Positions 9,150 through 17,898 of a stretch of 64,000 nt of DNA are shown piece after piece. The stretch is from Marivita geojedonensis. Lineage in GTDB: Bacteria > Pseudomonadota > Alphaproteobacteria > Rhodobacterales > Rhodobacteraceae. The notes under the pieces are model-generated. The model was given only the letters and a program-made list of their open reading frames with translations. It was not told where the DNA came from and made no database searches. Where the stretch lies: assembly GCF_002115805.1 (NCBI RefSeq), contig NZ_JFKC01000007.1, positions 111,172 through 175,171 of the forward strand, given 5' to 3'. The translations under genes were made by a program, and so were the position numbers. Position 1 is the first letter of the stretch. Each line of letters begins with the position of its first letter.

Positions 9150-9533
9150 TCAGAGGGACAGGTCCATTCCCAATTCGGCGCAGGAGATCGCCATCTCCCC
9201 GCAGCGCAGCAGACGGCAGAGGGTGGCGGCGATAGCGACGGGATCATCCCGGTCAATACAGATCACTACATCGCCACCGATCCGGGCGAGGATGGGCAGA
9301 CCGATCTGTTCGGCAATCGGAATAACCGCATGAACCGATTTGCGCAGAGTGCGCATATTGCCTTCGGTGTAATCTTCACGAATGCGCAGGAACCGTGCCG
9401 CCATGTCCTCGAGCGCGCGGCACAGGATGTTTTCGGCAACACTCGGCCCGAGATCGCGGCTGAGCCCGTTGAGGGTATCTTCATCGAAATACGCAGTGTC
9501 GCGCGGATGCAAAACCGAGATTTGCTCCACCAT
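9150..9533 (-). CDS. small helical protein with HPt-like motif
   Basis: A 127-residue, all-helical protein ending 60 bases before the aminopeptidase gene on the same strand. Residues 60-75 (RTLRKSVHAVIPIAEQIGL) place a His (H68) ten residues ahead of a Gly, the same spacing as the phospho-accepting His in HPt domains (HxLKGxxxxxG). The usual Lys-Gly after the His is replaced by Ile-Pro, so it is either a divergent phosphotransfer protein or a chance match. I do not recognise a characterised homologue. Two Cys (in CRLLRCG) lie near the C-terminus. Confidence 0.6.
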   Translation of the reverse strand: MVEQISVLHPRDTAYFDEDTLNGLSRDLGPSVAENILCRALEDMAARFLRIREDYTEGNMRTLRKSVHAVIPIAEQIGLPILARIGGDVVICIDRDDPVAIAATLCRLLRCGEMAISCAELGMDLSL

Positions 9534-9679
9534 ATTCAGTCCTTTCTCACCCGAACCCTGATGTGTCTATCGCAGCCATGTCTTTCCAACGCGTAACCCC
9601 CGCGACGGTTTTTCACTCGAATTCCGATCAATTTCGACGTATTCCGCTGGAAACGACGACCACAGAGGCGGAGGATTTC

Positions 9680-10330
9680 ATGGACGCCGCGAAGCCGCTG
9701 CCTGCATATCTCATCCAGCGATACCAAGGCTGGAAGGCCACAACTTATTCGGACAACCGGGCGTGGTACAAACGTCTGGCCAGTGAAGGTCAGCGCCCCC
9801 GCGCGATGGTGATTTCGTGCTGTGACAGCCGGGTTCACGTAACATCGATCTTTGGCGCGGATCAGGGTGAGTTCTTCATCCACCGCAATATCGCGAACCT
9901 CGTGCCGCCCTATGAGCCGGATGGCAACCAGCATGGCACCTCAGCTGCGGTGGAATACGCGGTGACGGCGTTGAAGGTCGCGCATCTGATTGTTCTTGGG
10001 CATTCGAACTGCGGCGGCGTTCAGGGCTGTCTGGACATGTGTTCCGGAAATGCGCCGCATCTGGAAGAGCAGTCGAGTTTTGTCGGTCGGTGGATGGATA
10101 TTCTGCGTCCGGGGTACGAGCGCGTGAAGGCCGCGAACAAGGCTGAGGATCAAATCCGCGCGCTGGAGCGGGAAGCGGTGATCGTATCGCTTGAGAACCT
10201 GATGACCTTCCCGTTTGTTGCTGACGCGGTCAAGGATGAGCAGCTGACGCTGCACGGACTCTGGACTGATATCGGTGAAGGCGGACTTGAATTCTTTGAG
10301 CCAAAGAGCCGGAGCTTTCAGCCTGTGTGA
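9680..10330 (+). CDS. beta-class carbonic anhydrase
   Basis: Catalyses reversible hydration of CO2. The 216-residue protein has both zinc-binding motifs of the beta class: SCCDSRVHV (Cys and Asp-Arg dyad, about residues 42-50) and GHSNCGGVQG (His and Cys, about residues 105-114). I chose the ATG at 9680, preceded by GCGGAGG at 5-base spacing; the open frame extends 39 codons upstream but without family-like sequence. The stop codon at 10330 abuts, with no gap, the stop codon of a convergent gene. Confidence 0.95.
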   Translation: MDAAKPLPAYLIQRYQGWKATTYSDNRAWYKRLASEGQRPRAMVISCCDSRVHVTSIFGADQGEFFIHRNIANLVPPYEPDGNQHGTSAAVEYAVTALKVAHLIVLGHSNCGGVQGCLDMCSGNAPHLEEQSSFVGRWMDILRPGYERVKAANKAEDQIRALEREAVIVSLENLMTFPFVADAVKDEQLTLHGLWTDIGEGGLEFFEPKSRSFQPV

Positions 10331-10657
10331 TCAGCCCTGAAGGGTCGCCGTCGCGCCGTTGCAGTCACTGCGCAGTTTCGGGCGACCGAGCCTGTTTGCC
10401 AGACGGGACAGAGGCGAGCCGATCATGGATCCGGTGCAGACGGGTTTTCCCTCTTCGTCGGCCAGAACAAGATGGCCGGACCGGAACGTGATTTCATAGC
10501 CCTTTGACGCAAGGCGCTCGCACAGATCGCCCCAGCTGGTTGCATGTTCGAAATGCGGCAGCAGAACAGTGCGCAGAAGCATCGCCGTTTCGCTGTCGAG
10601 TGGGAGAGGCATACCGGAAGACGTGTCGGCTTCGAGTGGGACAGACTGTACTGCCAT
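10331..10657 (-). CDS. conserved-looking small protein, unknown function
   Basis: A 108-residue soluble protein, convergent with carbonic anhydrase and touching it stop to stop. The start at 10657 has AAAGGT upstream; the longer frame is poor in typical coding sequence. A helical N-terminal half (LLRTVLLPHFEHATSWGDL) is followed by a short beta-like region (YEITFRSGHLVLADEEGKPV) and a basic C-terminus (SRLANRLGRPKLRSD). This layout recurs in small Rhodobacteraceae proteins, but I cannot name a function. Confidence 0.65.
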   Translation of the reverse strand: MAVQSVPLEADTSSGMPLPLDSETAMLLRTVLLPHFEHATSWGDLCERLASKGYEITFRSGHLVLADEEGKPVCTGSMIGSPLSRLANRLGRPKLRSDCNGATATLQG

Positions 10658-10868
10658 CGGACGTACCTTTGCTTTTCCTAACACATTCAAAAAGGGTGCG
10701 GGCCAATTGCGGCAAGATTTAGGCACCCAAAAGACCCGCTCATTGGTGTGAAGAACACGCAACAGATGGAAGGGTTCCGTGAATTCCTGAAATCAGTGTT
10801 CCTGGCGATATTGGAAGGGCGATGCTGCAGCCTGCGGAGAGGCCGCGGCAGACCGATCCGTGCACTGT

Positions 10869-11633
10869 TCAGGACGCGAGTGCGAGGTCCGGCGCTGTGC
10901 TGGCCTGCCCATCGAGCAGAACACGCGAAGCCGGAAGCCCGCCAATGCTCGCAAGACGCCGGCGGAACCGGCGCGAACGACCCGCAATGACCTCCTGCAT
11001 CAGCGGAACCAGGATTTTCCTCTGCTTGAGGTGTTCGGCCAGCCGGTGGTCTGTGTCCGGTACGATGATGTGGGTGATCCCCGGCTCTTGAGGGAACCGC
11101 CGCGCATGGGCGAGTTCGAGAGGTTCATCGCCGTGCAGGATGAAATACTTCGTGGTGTCCGTGCGCAGTTTCTCCACGCGCGGAAAATGGAACTGCTTGA
11201 TGCGTTTACGGAAATACGACCAGCGGTCCTCTTCCGGAATTTCGCCCGGAGCAACCGAGAACTGAGGCGTCAGCGCGATGACCCGTTCGAAGTCCATCAA
11301 CCGGGACATATGGAGCGCCATCGTGCCCCCCATGGAATTTCCGATTGCAACGATGCGTTCGGCTTTGATGTGGGTCGCTGTCGCTTCGACCACACGCTGG
11401 ATCCGGTCGGCCATGCCAGCACCATTGAGCCAGCTGCGCGACTGATCCGTGACGAAAAGAACGTGGTTTTCATGACCGGCTGACGCAATGCCCGGAAATT
11501 CGATCGAAGGCTCATCAGAGCGTTTTTTGCCGACACCCGAAAAGCTGACCACGAGGGTACGTCCGCGACCTTCGAGATAGCGGATTCTGAGCGGGCCATG
11601 TTCGACCAGCAGGGGAATATCACTCTTTGACAT
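10869..11633 (-). CDS. alpha/beta hydrolase
   Basis: A 254-residue predicted serine hydrolase. The nucleophile elbow is GNSMGGTMALH (Ser about residue 110), with an acidic residue in YFILHGDEP and a His in IIVPDTDHRLAEHL forming a plausible triad. The start at 11633 was chosen because family-like sequence begins there; the frame is open for 45 more codons. The C-terminus is Arg-rich (GRSRRFRRRL). Substrate unknown. Upstream (11659-11679) lies a dyad that also resembles a CtrA half-matched site. Confidence 0.75.
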   Translation of the reverse strand: MSKSDIPLLVEHGPLRIRYLEGRGRTLVVSFSGVGKKRSDEPSIEFPGIASAGHENHVLFVTDQSRSWLNGAGMADRIQRVVEATATHIKAERIVAIGNSMGGTMALHMSRLMDFERVIALTPQFSVAPGEIPEEDRWSYFRKRIKQFHFPRVEKLRTDTTKYFILHGDEPLELAHARRFPQEPGITHIIVPDTDHRLAEHLKQRKILVPLMQEVIAGRSRRFRRRLASIGGLPASRVLLDGQASTAPDLALAS

Positions 11634-11658
11634 GACCAACGTCACCTTCAACCCTTGG

Positions 11659-11679
11659 TTAAGACGTTGGTAACCAACG
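11659..11679. promoter_or_regulatory. dyad / degenerate CtrA-like site
   Basis: TTAAGACGTTGGTAA (11659-11673) reads on the minus strand as TTAC-N7-TTAACC, one mismatch from the CtrA consensus TTAA-N7-TTAAC. It overlaps an inverted repeat CGTTGG-TAA-CCAACG (11665-11679). It sits 26 bases upstream of the alpha/beta hydrolase start, the right place for an operator. Confidence 0.35.
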
Positions 11680-11805
11680 AAGGGTTCGGCAGTTGGGCGG
11701 TATTGTGGAAATTTTGTTCTTATTGAGAGAACCGGCCCTCGGGCCGATAGCGGCCGCGTAGCCTTCAAAACAAGACCGCGCTAGCCCTGGTCGCCTGGTA
11801 CAAAC

Positions 11806-11835
11806 AAAAAGGCGCCGCATTTCTGCGGCGCCTTT
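11806..11835 (-). terminator. rho-independent terminator of asd
   Basis: Arms GGCGCCGCA and TGCGGCGCC around a four-base loop (11811-11832). Read on the minus strand the hairpin is followed by TTTTTG, i.e. a U-tract, and it lies about 20 bases past the asd stop codon. It fits a classical intrinsic terminator for asd. Confidence 0.85.
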
Positions 11836-11853
11836 CGCTGACCAAAGGACAGG

Positions 11854-12876
11854 TCAGCCTTTTTTCAGAACCTCGCGGCCCAGCACCTCGGCGATCTGCA
11901 CCGCGTTGAGCGCTGCGCCCTTGCGCAGGTTGTCGGACACGCACCACAGGTTCAGCCCGTTTTCGACCGTGCTGTCCTGACGGATACGGCTGATGAAGGT
12001 GGCAAAATCACCGACACATTCTTTCGGTGTGACGTAACCACCGTCTTCACGCTTGTCGATTACCATGATGCCGGGGGCCTCGCGCAGGATATCGCGCGCT
12101 TCGTCTTCATCGAGGAAGTCTTCGAATTCGATGTTGATCGCTTCGGAGTGACCCACAAACACCGGAACGCGGACGCAGGTGGCTGTGACCTTGATCGACG
12201 GGTCGACGATCTTTTTCGTTTCCGCGACCATTTTCCACTCTTCCTTGGTGGAACCATCTTCGAGGAACACGTCAATGTGCGGGATCACGTTGAACGCGAT
12301 ATCCTTGGGATAAACCTTGCGTTCGTAATTGTCGGTCGGATTGTAGACCGCCTTTGTCTGATCCCAAAGCTCGTCGATCGCGGCCTTGCCCGAGCCGGAT
12401 ACCGACTGGTAGGTCGATACGACAACGCGCTTTATCTTGGCGCGGTCATGCAACGGCTTGAGAGCAACCACCATCTGCGCGGTCGAGCAGTTGGGGTTCG
12501 CGATGATGTTCTTCTTCGAATAATCATGGATCGCATGAGCGTTCACTTCGGGAACGATCAGCGGCACGTCCGGATCGTAGCGGTAAAGCGACGAGTTATC
12601 GATCACCACGCAGCCGGCCTTGGCTGCGATCGGCGCGTATTTCTTCGTCGCGTCCGACCCGATGGCGAACAGCGCGAAATCCCAGCCGGAGAAATCGAAC
12701 GTGTCGATGTCCTGTGTCTTCAGCGTCTTGTCGCCAAAGCTGACCTCCGTGCCCAGCGACCGGCGCGACGCAAGCGCGGCGATCTCGTCAACGGGAAACT
12801 GGCGCTCGTCCAGAATGTTCAGCATTTCACGGCCCACGTTACCGGTGGCGCCTGCAACGACGACTCTGTAGCCCAT
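11854..12876 (-). CDS. asd: aspartate-semialdehyde dehydrogenase
   Basis: Reduces aspartyl phosphate to aspartate semialdehyde, the branch point to lysine/DAP, threonine and methionine. The 340-residue protein has the NADP-binding GATGNVGREML motif at the N-terminus, the catalytic Cys in NPNCSTAQM (about residue 134), YQSVSGSGKAA and the substrate-binding Arg/His region near VPVFVGHSEAINIEF. A clear ribosome-binding site (AAAGGAG) lies 7 bases before the ATG. It appears to be a single-gene unit with its own terminator; dapD and dapE lie 4 and 8 kb away. Confidence 0.97.
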   Translation of the reverse strand: MGYRVVVAGATGNVGREMLNILDERQFPVDEIAALASRRSLGTEVSFGDKTLKTQDIDTFDFSGWDFALFAIGSDATKKYAPIAAKAGCVVIDNSSLYRYDPDVPLIVPEVNAHAIHDYSKKNIIANPNCSTAQMVVALKPLHDRAKIKRVVVSTYQSVSGSGKAAIDELWDQTKAVYNPTDNYERKVYPKDIAFNVIPHIDVFLEDGSTKEEWKMVAETKKIVDPSIKVTATCVRVPVFVGHSEAINIEFEDFLDEDEARDILREAPGIMVIDKREDGGYVTPKECVGDFATFISRIRQDSTVENGLNLWCVSDNLRKGAALNAVQIAEVLGREVLKKG

Positions 12877-13061
12877 GTGGCTCTCCTTTCACTTGCCAGC
12901 CCCGGTGTCGTGTCGGTGGCTGGACTGAGCGTGGCTCTTACAGGACGTGCTGCATATGCGAAAGGGGGCGTTTTGGCCTAATTTGGCGCGCAGTCCTGGC
13001 TGTCACGTCATTCAGCGCGCGGTTTTTCCCTGTCATCGTTGTTCCGCCGGGACGGTCCGGG

Positions 13062-13904
13062 TCACCGTCCTGGAATGTCGGAGCGCGGTGGTGCCGGTTC
13101 CCAGTTCTCGACGATGCCGGCCGCCTCTTCCGCCGTTTCGACAAAACGGAAAAGATCGAGGTCTTCCGGACTGATCGTTCCGGCATCGGCCAGTGCATCC
13201 CAGTTGATGATTTTTTCCCAGAAGGCCCGACCGAAGAGGAGGAACGGGACTCTGTCCATGCGGCCGGTCTGGATCAGCGTCAGCGATTCGAACATTTCAT
13301 CAAGGGTGCCGAAGCCTCCGGGGAAGATGCAGATCGCGCGGGCGCGCATGAGGAAGTGCATCTTGCGGATGGCAAAATAGTGGAAGTTGAAACACAGCTC
13401 GGGGGTTACGAATTCGTTCGGGGCCTGTTCATGTGGCAGCACGATATTGAGACCGATGGATTTGCCGCCTTCATCCGCCGCGCCGCGGTTTCCTGCCTCC
13501 ATGACGCCGGGACCGCCTCCGGTGACGACGACGAATTCGCGGCCATTCGAAGCGATGGACTTGCGCGTCATCAGTTGGGCAAAGCTGCGGGCCTCATCAT
13601 AGAAATGCGACAGCTCTGCGAGCGTTTTGGTGCGTGCCGAGGCAGCCTCGCTCGGACGCGGGATGCGGGCGCCGCCGAAAAGAACGATGGTGCTTTCGAT
13701 CTGGTGTTCATCCAGCAGCAACTGCGGTTTCAGCAGTTCAAGCTGCAGCCGTACCGGCCGCAGTTCTTCGCGAAACATGAACTCTTCGTCCGCGAAGGCA
13801 AGTCTGTAGGCCGGGGACCGGGTCTGTACGGTGTCGGGCACGTGGCTCGCCGTATTACGGTCCAGACTGGCATCCCGGAACGGGCTGTTGCGGTGATCTC
13901 TCAT
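13062..13904 (-). CDS. LOG family protein (TIGR00730-type Rossmann fold)
   Basis: The 280-residue protein has the two LOG signatures: GGGPGVMEAGNRGA (about residue 130) and PGGFGTLDEMFE (about residue 190). LOG proteins are cytokinin-riboside monophosphate phosphoribohydrolases or broader nucleotide nucleosidases; the bacterial role is usually nucleotide turnover. The extended N-terminus (about 75 residues) is characteristic of the longer proteobacterial subgroup. The start could be the ATG at 13904 or the GTG at 13910 (AAGGA lies 4 bases before the GTG and 10 before the ATG). Confidence 0.88.
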   Translation of the reverse strand: MRDHRNSPFRDASLDRNTASHVPDTVQTRSPAYRLAFADEEFMFREELRPVRLQLELLKPQLLLDEHQIESTIVLFGGARIPRPSEAASARTKTLAELSHFYDEARSFAQLMTRKSIASNGREFVVVTGGGPGVMEAGNRGAADEGGKSIGLNIVLPHEQAPNEFVTPELCFNFHYFAIRKMHFLMRARAICIFPGGFGTLDEMFESLTLIQTGRMDRVPFLLFGRAFWEKIINWDALADAGTISPEDLDLFRFVETAEEAAGIVENWEPAPPRSDIPGR

Positions 13905-13976
13905 TGGCACGGGTTCCTTGTTCGCGTGACCTCAGACCTATAGCGTTCGCCGGAAAGTGACCAGAGAGGCAGAGGC

Positions 13977-14900
13977 ATGGATTGGGTTGACAGGATCGAA
14001 GTGGCGGCGGCGCGGATTGCTCCGCACATCGTTGAAACACCCGTGATGCGCAGTTCGGCCTTTGGGCGCGGGATCGAGATGAAACTCGAACAGACCCAAC
14101 ACACCGGCAGCTTCAAGACCCGCGGCGCGTTCAACACGCTTCTTGCTTCGGAGGTGCCACGCGCCGGGGTCGTTGCAGCCTCGGGTGGCAACCACGGTGC
14201 GGCCGTTGCCCATGCGGCACAGCAGCTTGGGCACAGAGCGCGGATCTTTGTTCCCGAAATGGCAGGTCCTTCGAAGATCGCGCTGATCGAGCGGACCGGA
14301 GCGGAACTCACCGTCGTCCCCGGCGAGTACGCGAATGCGCTGGAGTTGGCGGAACGTGAGGCGGCCGAAAGCGGAGCGATGCAGATCCACGCCTACGACG
14401 CCGATCCCACCGTCGAGGGTCAGGGCACGCTTATGCGCGAATGGGAAGCTCAGGGCCTCGAGGCCGACACGGTCCTGATTGCAGTGGGCGGCGGTGGCCT
14501 GATCGCCGGTGCGCTGGCGTGGCTGGGAGACCGGCGAAAGGTGGTTGCGGTTGAGCCGATGACGTCCTGTGCGCTCCATGCGGCACTTGAAGCCGGTGAG
14601 CCTGTGGATGTCGCGGTTTCCGGCGTGGCAGCCAACGCGCTGGGCGCGCGTCGCATCGGCCGGATCTGTTTCGATCTGGCATGCCGGATCGGAACGGACG
14701 TGGTTCTTGTCTCGGACGGTGCGATCATCGAAGCTCAGCAGGCCCTTTGGCAGGCCCATCGGCAATTGGTCGAACCCGCCGGCGCAACGGCTCTGGCCGC
14801 GCTTATGTCAGGCGCTTACGTGCCCGATGCAGATGAGCGGGTTGCCGTTCTTGTCTGCGGCGGCAACATCGCGCCGGATCCGGATATCGCGTTGCGCTGA
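13977..14900 (+). CDS. PLP-dependent threonine/serine dehydratase
   Basis: A 307-residue fold-type II PLP enzyme. Lys47 in HTGSFKTRGAFN forms the Schiff base, SGGNHGAAVAHAA binds the substrate carboxylate and VGGGGLIAGAL grips the PLP phosphate. It has no C-terminal regulatory ACT domain, so it resembles catabolic dehydratases or serine racemase-like enzymes rather than biosynthetic IlvA. It starts 66-72 bases from the divergent LOG gene and ends 13 bases before the stop of the convergent peptidase gene. Confidence 0.9.
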   Translation: MDWVDRIEVAAARIAPHIVETPVMRSSAFGRGIEMKLEQTQHTGSFKTRGAFNTLLASEVPRAGVVAASGGNHGAAVAHAAQQLGHRARIFVPEMAGPSKIALIERTGAELTVVPGEYANALELAEREAAESGAMQIHAYDADPTVEGQGTLMREWEAQGLEADTVLIAVGGGGLIAGALAWLGDRRKVVAVEPMTSCALHAALEAGEPVDVAVSGVAANALGARRIGRICFDLACRIGTDVVLVSDGAIIEAQQALWQAHRQLVEPAGATALAALMSGAYVPDADERVAVLVCGGNIAPDPDIALR

Positions 14901-14913
14901 CATCCGGCACCGT

Positions 14914-15986
14914 TCAGCTGGACGACAACAGGCAATACCGCACCATGCGGTAATTGCTCTGATATGCTTGGCGTTGCGTGATCGAATTGGGCGATGGAAT
15001 GCCGAAGAAATACGCACGGTGGTATTCTTTGGACGGGTCTGCCAGCCACTCGGTCAGCAGGTCGGTGTCGCGCATGCACGCGGCGCTGTTCTTGCTCATC
15101 CCCATCCAGACGCCGCCCGAAGGATCGATGGCGTCGAAATGGTGCAGGCCCGATCCGGAGGCCTTGTTCGTCACGAGAACCCAGTGATCCCCAAGTGATC
15201 TGTCGGAGTGTTTGTCCTTGTAGTCGACATGTGCCGCAACGACCCCGCCCGCCGCAATGTGGCCTTCGGCATGGTCGGTCGGGTTGGCAGGCAAAGGCTT
15301 ATCCCATCTGCCGGCACCAAATCGCTCGATACTCATTCCAAGCAAAGGGGAAAGGGTGAACGGGTTCAGACCGTCTTCAGAATAACAGTTGTTGTCCTTG
15401 GCGATCTTGTCGGCGTGGACAGGCGTAAGGTCTTTCGCCAGAAGCCCCTTCGGCCACGCCGATGTGGGGCGCCCAATACCAGTAGCGGCCATAGTGAGAA
15501 CGCACAGAAAGCACCCCTCCTGCGCGATGGTCACATCCTTGCCGCCGCGTTGGTAGCCCAGCTTTTCCGATTTGTACGCACCCTGATTGTAGGCCTTGAA
15601 GCCCGCATTCCCCAGGGCATCGCGGATCGGGGCCATAACCGGTGCGGAATCAACCGGATTGATGTTCCCGGGGCCAACGGCGCCCGTGAGCGCCGTCCAT
15701 GTCTTGCCCCGTGGATCAACCCGCCCGTCACATCTTTCGAATGCCCAGAGCATGATCTTGTTCTGGAACTGCACGACCGCACTTCCCGTAATCGCGGCGG
15801 ACGCCGGATCAGGATCCGGCATCAGGGAAAAACCGTCTGCCGTCAAAAGGCCCGCATCTTCACAGTGTTCGCGGAAACGTGAATTTCCGAAGATGTGCAT
15901 ATGAGAAGAAAGCGGACTTCTTCGAGGTCTGTCGGCAGGTTTATTCCGCCCAGCCCGACAGAACATGTCAGATGCATCATACTCAT
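14914..15986 (-). CDS. peptidoglycan-binding C39-like cysteine peptidase, probably frameshifted
   Basis: Two reading frames join into one protein of about 357 residues. The first begins at ATG 15986, behind a GGAGG at 7-base spacing, and encodes SVGLGGINLPTDLEEVRFLL before running to a stop at 15843. The second, open from before 15901 to 14914, starts with HIFGNSRF and continues DG...FQNKI...DGRVDPRGKTWTAL. Together they make a PG-binding domain; one extra A near 15901 would restore the family-typical LLN. The rest looks like a C39/papain-like peptidase: Cys in AQEGCFLCVL, His in GDHWVLV, Asp in DAIDPSGG. No signal peptide. If the shift is real, a start at the ATG at 15900 could still give the peptidase part. 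Confidence 0.7.
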
Positions 15987-16185
15987 GGCGTGTCCTCCAA
16001 AAAGTGTTTCTTGAAAATGTCTTAAGGATCAATTCCGGAAGATTACCGCGCGCCGGAAACCGCGCAAGCGATTCCTGCAGGGAAAGCATCGCTCTTCCTG
16101 ACCCAAGGAACGGCGGGAAACGCGCCGTTGCCCAACGCCTTTGGATTGCGTAAGGAGCATCGACCGAAAAACGAGGATGCCGAGA

Positions 16186-17013
16186 ATGAATACTGCAAGC
16201 CTGGAAACAGCCATCGAAGCCGCATGGGACGCGCGCGACACGATCACTCCGTCCACGGGTGGTGAAACCCGCGAGGCCATCGAAGACACGCTGAACGCTT
16301 TGGACAGCGGCCAACTGCGTGTTGCAGAGCGGCAGGAGAACGGTGACTGGCATGTGAACCAGTGGGCCAAGAAAGCCGTGCTGCTGGGCTTCCGGATCAA
16401 GGACATGGAACAGCACGACAACGGCCCCCAAGGCGGCGGCTGGTGGGACAAGGTCGACAGCAAGTTCAAAGGCTGGGGCGACAACCAATGGCGCGCCGCT
16501 GGCTTCCGTGCCGTGCCGAACTGTGTGGTGCGCAAGTCGGCCTATATCGCGCCCGGCGTGGTGCTGATGCCGTCCTTCGTGAACCTTGGCGCCTATGTCG
16601 ATGAAGGCACGATGGTCGACACTTGGGCGACCGTCGGCTCCTGCGCGCAGATCGGCAAGAACGCTCACCTCTCGGGTGGTGTTGGTATCGGCGGTGTGCT
16701 GGAGCCGATGCAGGCTGGGCCGACCATCATCGAGGACAACTGTTTCATCGGTGCCCGCTCTGAAGTGGTCGAAGGCTGCATCGTGCGCGAAGGATCGGTT
16801 TTGGGCATGGGCGTGTTCATCGGCAAGTCGACCAAGATCGTCGACCGTGAAACCGGCGAAGTGATGTATGGCGAAGTGCCGCCCTATTCGGTGGTCGTGG
16901 CCGGGTCGATGCCGTCGAAGAACGGCATCAACCTTTACTGCGCGGTGATCGTGAAACGGGTGGACGAAAAGACACGTTCCAAGACCGGAATCAACGAACT
17001 GCTTCGCGATTGA
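16186..17013 (+). CDS. dapD: 2,3,4,5-tetrahydropyridine-2,6-dicarboxylate N-succinyltransferase
   Basis: Succinylates tetrahydrodipicolinate in the succinylase branch of lysine/diaminopimelate synthesis. The 275-residue protein begins [18 protein letters not shown], the expected N-terminus and length for DapD. The middle is a left-handed beta-helix of hexapeptide repeats (for example [20 protein letters not shown]), with [11 protein letters not shown] and the C-terminal GSMPSKNG typical of the family. The product feeds succinyl-DAP aminotransfer and then DapE, encoded at 20.8 kb. Confidence 0.97.
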   Translation: MNTASLETAIEAAWDARDTITPSTGGETREAIEDTLNALDSGQLRVAERQENGDWHVNQWAKKAVLLGFRIKDMEQHDNGPQGGGWWDKVDSKFKGWGDNQWRAAGFRAVPNCVVRKSAYIAPGVVLMPSFVNLGAYVDEGTMVDTWATVGSCAQIGKNAHLSGGVGIGGVLEPMQAGPTIIEDNCFIGARSEVVEGCIVREGSVLGMGVFIGKSTKIVDRETGEVMYGEVPPYSVVVAGSMPSKNGINLYCAVIVKRVDEKTRSKTGINELLRD

Positions 17014-17019
17014 TGAAGG

Positions 17020-17041
17020 GGGTGCGTGGAACCACGCACCC
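17020..17041. terminator. hairpin between dapD and rhodanese gene
   Basis: GGGTGCGTGG and CCACGCACCC form a 10-base inverted repeat with a 2-base centre. It overlaps the stop codon of the convergent rhodanese gene. No T-run follows on either strand; it is a plausible shared terminator for two convergent genes. Confidence 0.6.
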
Positions 17042-17436
17042 TACGCTTTCTTGGCGGGCTTCTCACCAACTGGGCCGCCCGCCTTTTTCCAGCCACCGAA
17101 ACCATCCTTGATGTGGCTGACATTCTTCAACCCCATGTCCTGCGCCACCTGAGCCGACAGCGCTGATCGCCAGCCAGAGGCGCAGTAGAACACGAACCGA
17201 TTGCCGGTTTGAAACTGTGGTTTGGCATAGGGGCTTTGCGGGTCGATCCAGAACTCCAGCATCCCGCGCGGACAGTGAAACGCTCCGGGAATCATGCCGT
17301 CGCGCTCAAGCTCGCGCGGATCGCGCAGATCGACAAAGGTGACACCCTCCTTCCCGTGCAGGCCGATGACCTCGGATGCCGGGGCGTGATCGACCACCTC
17401 GTTTGCCGCTGCAACCATATCCTTGACGGATTTCAT
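17041..17436 (-). CDS. single-domain rhodanese-like protein
   Basis: A 131-residue protein with one rhodanese domain. The active-site loop is FYCASGWRSALSA, so the catalytic Cys (about residue 91) is present and sulfur transfer is plausible. VDLRDPRELERDGMIPGA (about residue 36) is the conserved N-terminal signature. The C-terminus is Lys/Pro-rich. It is convergent with dapD and has no operon partner, so the sulfur donor and acceptor are unknown. Confidence 0.9.
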   Translation of the reverse strand: MKSVKDMVAAANEVVDHAPASEVIGLHGKEGVTFVDLRDPRELERDGMIPGAFHCPRGMLEFWIDPQSPYAKPQFQTGNRFVFYCASGWRSALSAQVAQDMGLKNVSHIKDGFGGWKKAGGPVGEKPAKKA

Positions 17437-17550
17437 AAAGCTCCTCCCTGTTTGGCACGCAGTATGCCCAGCAGGCAGGCGGCAACAACCCTCGACGCGC
17501 CGCCGCTTTCATGGCACATGCGATGCGCATCTCAGAAGACAGGCCGCACC

Positions 17551-17898
17551 ATGAGCGACACACCCAAGAAGCCGAAGAAACCGCACGCCGTGTATACGCT
17601 TGTCGTCGAGGTCGGGCGCAAGTCCGGCGATGGCTTGCCGAAGGGCGCAACCGGAGCGGCGTTGATGTGCTACGCGTCCGGCGTCGACGAGGCCGAAGCT
17701 GTGCGCGAGACAGTCGCGATCTTGAAGCAGGCGGATATGGCGCCGCTGGATGTGACCGGATACGGCACTCTAGAAGAGCGCCGGGAGCAGGGCCACGAAA
17801 TCGAAGATGACGAGATCGCACTGATGACGCAGGCGCTTGAGGAAAACGCGGTGATCGTCGCTCAGGTGACGCCCTATTTTGGGGATGACGCGGATTAA
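17551..17898 (+). CDS. uncharacterised conserved-looking protein
   Basis: A 115-residue soluble protein starting at ATG 17551. A Lys/Pro-rich N-terminus (TPKKPKKPHAV) leads into an alpha/beta domain (VYTLVVEVGRKSGDGLP, DEAEAVRETVAILKQA, LDVTGYGTLEERREQG) and an acidic C-terminus. No catalytic motif is recognisable. It is divergent from the rhodanese gene, and its stop overlaps by 3 bases the stop of the convergent Hint gene. Confidence 0.7.
   Translation: MSDTPKKPKKPHAVYTLVVEVGRKSGDGLPKGATGAALMCYASGVDEAEAVRETVAILKQADMAPLDVTGYGTLEERREQGHEIEDDEIALMTQALEENAVIVAQVTPYFGDDAD

Noticed and set aside
15880..15920. Programmed -1 frameshift in the peptidase gene
   Set aside because: The bases before the junction (CTTTCTTCTCAT) do not form an X-XXY-YYZ slippery heptamer, so a plain indel or sequencing error is favoured.
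15987..16668. Upstream extension of the C39-like peptidase frame to 16668
   Set aside because: This stretch is antisense to the dapD N-terminus and lacks family sequence; the real start is in another frame at 15986 behind GGAGG.
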